Of a DNA stretch of 64,000 bases, positions 60,361 to 64,000 are shown piece by piece. A program made the translations under genes and the position numbers. The notes beneath the pieces are model-generated. The model worked only from the letters and a program-made list of their open reading frames with translations. It was not told the origin of the DNA and did not search any database. Every line of letters begins with the position of its first letter. The first letter of the stretch is position 1. The stretch spans positions 5,332,001 to 5,396,000 of the forward strand of contig NZ_CP106951.1 in NCBI RefSeq assembly GCF_030419005.1, given 5' to 3'. Origin of the DNA: Eleftheria terrae. Its GTDB lineage: Bacteria; Pseudomonadota; Gammaproteobacteria; Burkholderiales; Burkholderiaceae_C.

Positions 60361-60828
60361 ATGTCTGTGTTCGAGAAGAAGCCGGTCTGGCCGGCGCCGC
60401 GGCATGCCTTCGAGCGCGAGATCACCGTGCGCTTCTCGCATTGCGATCCGGCCGGCATCGTCTTCTTTCCGCAGTACTTCGTGATGCTCAACCAGCTGGT
60501 GGAAGACTGGTTCACCGAGGAACTGGGCATTCGCTACGCCGAACTGCTGGGCCCGCGCCGCATCGGCTTGCCGACCGTGAGCCTGAGCAGCGACTTCACC
60601 GCCCCCAGCCGCATGGGCGACCGGGTGGCCCTGGGCCTGTCGGTGCTGCGCATCGGTGGCGGCTCGCTGACCCTGGAGCTGGGCTGCCGGTGCGACGACG
60701 AGCCGCGCATGCGCGCGCGCCAGGTCCTGGTGACCACATCGCTCGAGACCATGCGCGCGGTGGCGCTGCCGGACGATGTGCGGGCCGCGTTCGAGCGCTT
60801 CGAGCAGGCGCAGCGCGAGCGGGCCTGA
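60361..60828 (+). CDS. Hotdog-fold thioesterase, 4-hydroxybenzoyl-CoA thioesterase type
   Basis: A 155-residue single hotdog domain. The motif HCDPAGIVFFPQYF contains the catalytic Asp29. It hydrolyses aromatic or acyl-CoA thioesters. The ATG follows AGGGGAGCTT. Placed right after the aromatic CoA ligase, it probably removes excess CoA thioesters or works in the same pathway. Confidence 0.85.
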   Translation: MSVFEKKPVWPAPRHAFEREITVRFSHCDPAGIVFFPQYFVMLNQLVEDWFTEELGIRYAELLGPRRIGLPTVSLSSDFTAPSRMGDRVALGLSVLRIGGGSLTLELGCRCDDEPRMRARQVLVTTSLETMRAVALPDDVRAAFERFEQAQRERA

Positions 60829-60836
60829 ATGCAAAC

Positions 60837-60854
60837 GGCCGCCCGAAGGCGGCC
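60837..60854. terminator. Hairpin between convergent thioesterase and adk genes
   Basis: GGCCGCC and GGCGGCC form a seven-base stem with a CGAA tetraloop. No clear T-run on either strand, so termination is likely but not certain. Confidence 0.5.
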
Positions 60855-60884
60855 GCGAGACAGGGCTGCTGCTGGCAGCCGGGG

Positions 60885-61547
<663 letters not shown>

Positions 61548-61648
61548 TTATCGATGGTGAGCGGCAGGGTCGCTGGGCGGGCTGGCCGCACGAGGACGCC
61601 CTGCGTCTGATTGGGGGCGAGGATACCATGCAGTACCCCCGCCAGCGC

Positions 61649-62413
61649 TTACGCCCGCAGGGATTCGTAGTGCGCTCGCACCTTTGCCAGGTCCTCCGGC
61701 GTATCGACGCCGGGGCCCGGCCGGATGTCGGTGACATGCACTGCGATGCGTTCGCCATGCCACAGCACGCGCAGCTGTTCCAGCGATTCGACGTTTTCGA
61801 GCGGGCTCTGCGACAGCGTCGGAAAACGCCGCAGGAAGCCCGCGTGGTAGCCGTAGATGCCGATGTGCCGCAGCGGCGCCGGCGTGCTCAGCGCGCTCAC
61901 GCCGTCGCGATAGCCGTCGCGCCACCACGGCAGCGGGGCGCGCGAGAAGTACAGGGCGCGGCTGCTTGCGTCGCACACCACCTTGACGACATTCGTGCTG
62001 GTGAACTCGGCGATGTTGTCGATGGCGTGCGCGGCGGTGCTCATCACGCAGCCGATGCAGCGGCCCAGCACCTCGGCGCAGGCATCGATCAGCGCCGGCT
62101 CGATCAGTGGCTCGTCGCCCTGCACATTGACCACCACGTCGCCGCCGTCCAGGCCCAGCTGTTCGCAGGCCTCGGCCAGGCGGTCGCTCCCGGTTGCGTG
62201 GTCGGTGCGCGTCAGCACCACATCCACCTGGTGAGCCCGGCAGGCCTCGACAATGCTGGCATCGTCGGCGGCCACCACCACCCGCTCGGCGCGGCTCTTG
62301 CGTGCCTGCTGGGCGACACGCACCACCATCGGCAGGCCGCCGAGGTCGGCCAGCGGCTTGTTCGGCAGACGGGTCGAGGCCAGGCGGGCAGGAATCAGGA
62401 CGGTAAAGCTCAT
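61649..62413 (-). CDS. kdsB: 3-deoxy-manno-octulosonate cytidylyltransferase
   Basis: A 254-residue enzyme that makes CMP-Kdo for lipopolysaccharide. [20 protein letters not shown] is the nucleotide-binding signature, and [16 protein letters not shown] and [15 protein letters not shown] are typical. It belongs to the lpxK-Trm112-kdsB-adk run on this strand. Confidence 0.96.
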   Translation of the reverse strand: MSFTVLIPARLASTRLPNKPLADLGGLPMVVRVAQQARKSRAERVVVAADDASIVEACRAHQVDVVLTRTDHATGSDRLAEACEQLGLDGGDVVVNVQGDEPLIEPALIDACAEVLGRCIGCVMSTAAHAIDNIAEFTSTNVVKVVCDASSRALYFSRAPLPWWRDGYRDGVSALSTPAPLRHIGIYGYHAGFLRRFPTLSQSPLENVESLEQLRVLWHGERIAVHVTDIRPGPGVDTPEDLAKVRAHYESLRA

Positions 62414-62474
62414 CGGGCAATCTCCGCGCGGTGGAAGGTGGCCATCGGCTCGCCTGGCAAGGGACGGGGGGCGC

Positions 62475-62693
62475 TCATGCCGCCGCCCCGCCCACCGAGG
62501 GCATCGGCGCCACGGTGGCCGAGGGAGCCGGTTCCGGGTCGCGCGCTTCGCTCTCGAGCATCACCGGGATGCCGTCGCGCACCGGGTAGGCCAGCTGATC
62601 GGCGCGGCAGATCAGCTCGCGGGCCGGGCGGTCGTGTTCCAGCGGGCCCTTGCAGACCGGGCAGACCAGCAGTTCAAGCAAGCGGGTGTCCAT
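62475..62693 (-). CDS. Trm112 family protein (YcaR type)
   Basis: A 72-residue protein. [19 protein letters not shown] and [13 protein letters not shown] are typical, but the zinc-type CPVC site is only partly preserved, as usual in this branch. Two further ATG codons lie two and four codons upstream; this start was chosen because GAGG lies six bases before it. It sits between lpxK and kdsB, eight bases after the lpxK stop. Confidence 0.88.
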   Translation of the reverse strand: MDTRLLELLVCPVCKGPLEHDRPARELICRADQLAYPVRDGIPVMLESEARDPEPAPSATVAPMPSVGGAAA

Positions 62694-62701
62694 GTTCATC
62701 C

Positions 62702-63742
62702 TCATTCGTTGGGGCGGCGCGCCAACAGCGCGTCGAGCGCCGCAAAGAAGGCCGGCTCGGGCGCGAAGTCTAGCGCGACCACATGCAGCCTCGCGTCGCT
62801 GCAGTCGCCCAGCTTGACGGCGTCCTTCTCGGTCACCAGCACGATGTCGCCCGACCAGTCGGCCCAGGGCAGCTGTGCATAGTCGTGATGGTCGGGCAGG
62901 GCGCAGCGCTCGATCGCCAGGCCCTGGGCTTCGAGCATGCTGAAAAATCGCTCCGGGTGGGCCACTGCGGCGACGGCAAGCACGCGCCGTGCCACCAGGC
63001 TGGGCAAGGGCAGGCCGTGGCTGGCTCCCTCGCGCCAAGCGGCCAGCGGCACCGCCTCGCCGAGCAGCCGGCGCGCAAGGTGGCCCGGCCGCGCCAGCGA
63101 GGCGCACGGTGCGTTGTAGAGCACCACGTCGGCGCGTCGGTGGGCGCTTTCGCGCAGTGGCCCGGCTGGCAACCACCAGCCGTTGCCGCGACCGCGTTCG
63201 TCGAACACCAGCACTTCCACGTCGCGCCGCAGGCGCAGGTGCTGCAGTCCGTCGTCGCAGACGATCAGCGTGGTTTCGGGATGGCGGGCGAGGAGCGCCC
63301 GGCCGGCCGCGACGCGGTCTGCACCGACCACCACCGGCACGCCAGTGCGCAAGGCCATCAGCAGCGGTTCGTCACCCACCTGGTGCGGCAGGCTGTCCGG
63401 GCCGACAAACGCCACTTCGCGCGAGATGCGACCATAGCCGCGCGACACGATGGCGGGGTGCTCGCCACGCTGGCGCAGGTGCTGCACCAGCGCGATGGTG
63501 GTGGGCGTCTTGCCGGCGCCGCCGGCGATGACGTTGCCGACCACCACCACCGGCACCGGCAGGCCGAGCCGGGGCAGCAGGCCCAGTGCGTACAGCAGCC
63601 GCCGTAGCAGCACGAGGCTGGCGTAGAGCGCTGCCAGCGGCAGCAGCGCCCAGGCGAGCGCACCGCGCCGCAGCCAGGCGGCCTCGAGCCGCGATTGCCA
63701 GCGCGAGGCGGGCTTCAAGGCCGCGTCACTGGGCCGGGGCAC
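62702..63742 (-). CDS. lpxK: Tetraacyldisaccharide 4-prime-kinase
   Basis: A 346-residue inner-membrane kinase that phosphorylates the lipid A precursor. An N-terminal membrane helix (about 28-55) precedes the P-loop [12 protein letters not shown] (69-80). [12 protein letters not shown] and [11 protein letters not shown] are conserved family motifs. The start is GTG and overlaps the exbD end by 17 bases, so the two genes are coupled. Confidence 0.93.
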   Translation of the reverse strand: MPRPSDAALKPASRWQSRLEAAWLRRGALAWALLPLAALYASLVLLRRLLYALGLLPRLGLPVPVVVVGNVIAGGAGKTPTTIALVQHLRQRGEHPAIVSRGYGRISREVAFVGPDSLPHQVGDEPLLMALRTGVPVVVGADRVAAGRALLARHPETTLIVCDDGLQHLRLRRDVEVLVFDERGRGNGWWLPAGPLRESAHRRADVVLYNAPCASLARPGHLARRLLGEAVPLAAWREGASHGLPLPSLVARRVLAVAAVAHPERFFSMLEAQGLAIERCALPDHHDYAQLPWADWSGDIVLVTEKDAVKLGDCSDARLHVVALDFAPEPAFFAALDALLARRPNE

Positions 63743-64000
63743 CGGCCGAGGACTGCGTGGCGAAGGTCAGCTGGCTCAGGCCGGCGCGGCGCGCAGCGTC
63801 CATCACGTTGATGACGCTCTGGTGCGCGGCGGTCGCATCAGCCGAGATGATGACGACCTGGTCCTTGCCGGCGCCGGCCGCTGCACGCAACTCGTTGGCC
63901 AGGTTGTCGACGCTGCGGCCGTCCACATGGCGTGTGTTGACGGCATAGCGGCCGTCGCCGGAGACCGAGACGATGATCTCCTTCGGGCGGTCGCGCGAGG
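63726..64000 (-). CDS. exbD: ExbD/TolR family biopolymer transport protein, C-terminal part
   Basis: Only the last 90 or so codons are in the window; the gene continues past the right edge. The visible part has DRPKEIIVSVSGDGRYAVNT and VVIISADATAAHQSVINVMD, the periplasmic domain of ExbD/TolR. With ExbB it would use the proton gradient to drive TonB-type transport. It precedes lpxK, an order common in Burkholderiales. Confidence 0.85.
   Translation of the reverse strand, partial: SRDRPKEIIVSVSGDGRYAVNTRHVDGRSVDNLANELRAAAGAGKDQVVIISADATAAHQSVINVMDAARRAGLSQLTFATQSSAGAPAQ

Overview
The window is GC-rich, densely coded DNA from a betaproteobacterium, most likely of the order Burkholderiales (Rubrivivax/Leptothrix/Caldimonas-like). 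The assignment rests on gene families and gene order: exbD-lpxK-Trm112-kdsB-adk, grpE-dnaK-dnaJ, dnaG-rpoD, the tct transporter with its two-component system, a PEP-CTERM protein, and class II tRNA-Leu. No search was run, so the genus is not claimed.

Layout. 1-5.4 kb: the end of one and all of a second substrate-binding protein, a permease and an ATPase of a nitrate/cyanate-type ABC importer, then cyanase (cynS) and a flavin amine oxidase. 5.4-10 kb: tRNA-Leu(TAA), a catalase with an ankyrin partner, a long gene-poor stretch, a small lipoprotein and a small membrane protein. 10.8-15.5 kb: a secreted parallel-beta-helix lipoprotein facing a large PEP-CTERM surface protein. 15.8-17.9 kb: an MFS transporter and murI. 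18.3-23 kb: etfB-etfA, an acyl-CoA dehydrogenase and a nitronate monooxygenase-like enzyme, preceded by two palindromic operators. 23.2-27 kb: a LexA box driving a radical SAM gene and DUF4166 gene, then a GGRCTR hexanucleotide tract split by an IS481-family element.

27-35 kb: the grpE-dnaK-desaturase-dnaJ chaperone cluster behind a good sigma-32 promoter, then a DUF6502/DUF5666 pair. 34.7-41.7 kb: hslR, tctE and tctD on one strand and tctCBA on the other, with PhoB-type direct-repeat boxes between them, then hemH. 41.8-47.2 kb: a 1204-residue hybrid histidine kinase with a complete LOV (blue-light) domain, a HAD phosphatase and a class III cyclase with an FHA domain. 47.3-52 kb: rpoD and dnaG. 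52-58.4 kb: an orphan MalE-like binding protein, a lipoprotein gamma-glutamyltransferase, a type II 3-hydroxyacyl-CoA dehydrogenase with an operator shared with etfBA, and an ABC exporter. 58.6-60.8 kb: a benzoate/aminobenzoate-CoA ligase and a hotdog thioesterase. 60.9-64 kb: adk, kdsB, Trm112, lpxK and the end of exbD.

The points most worth following are the LOV hybrid kinase, the PhoB-type boxes at the tct locus, the 13-base operator shared by etfBA and the distant dehydrogenase, the desaturase inside the dnaK-dnaJ cluster, and the G-quadruplex-type repeat hit by an IS whose transposase takes its stop codon from the target.
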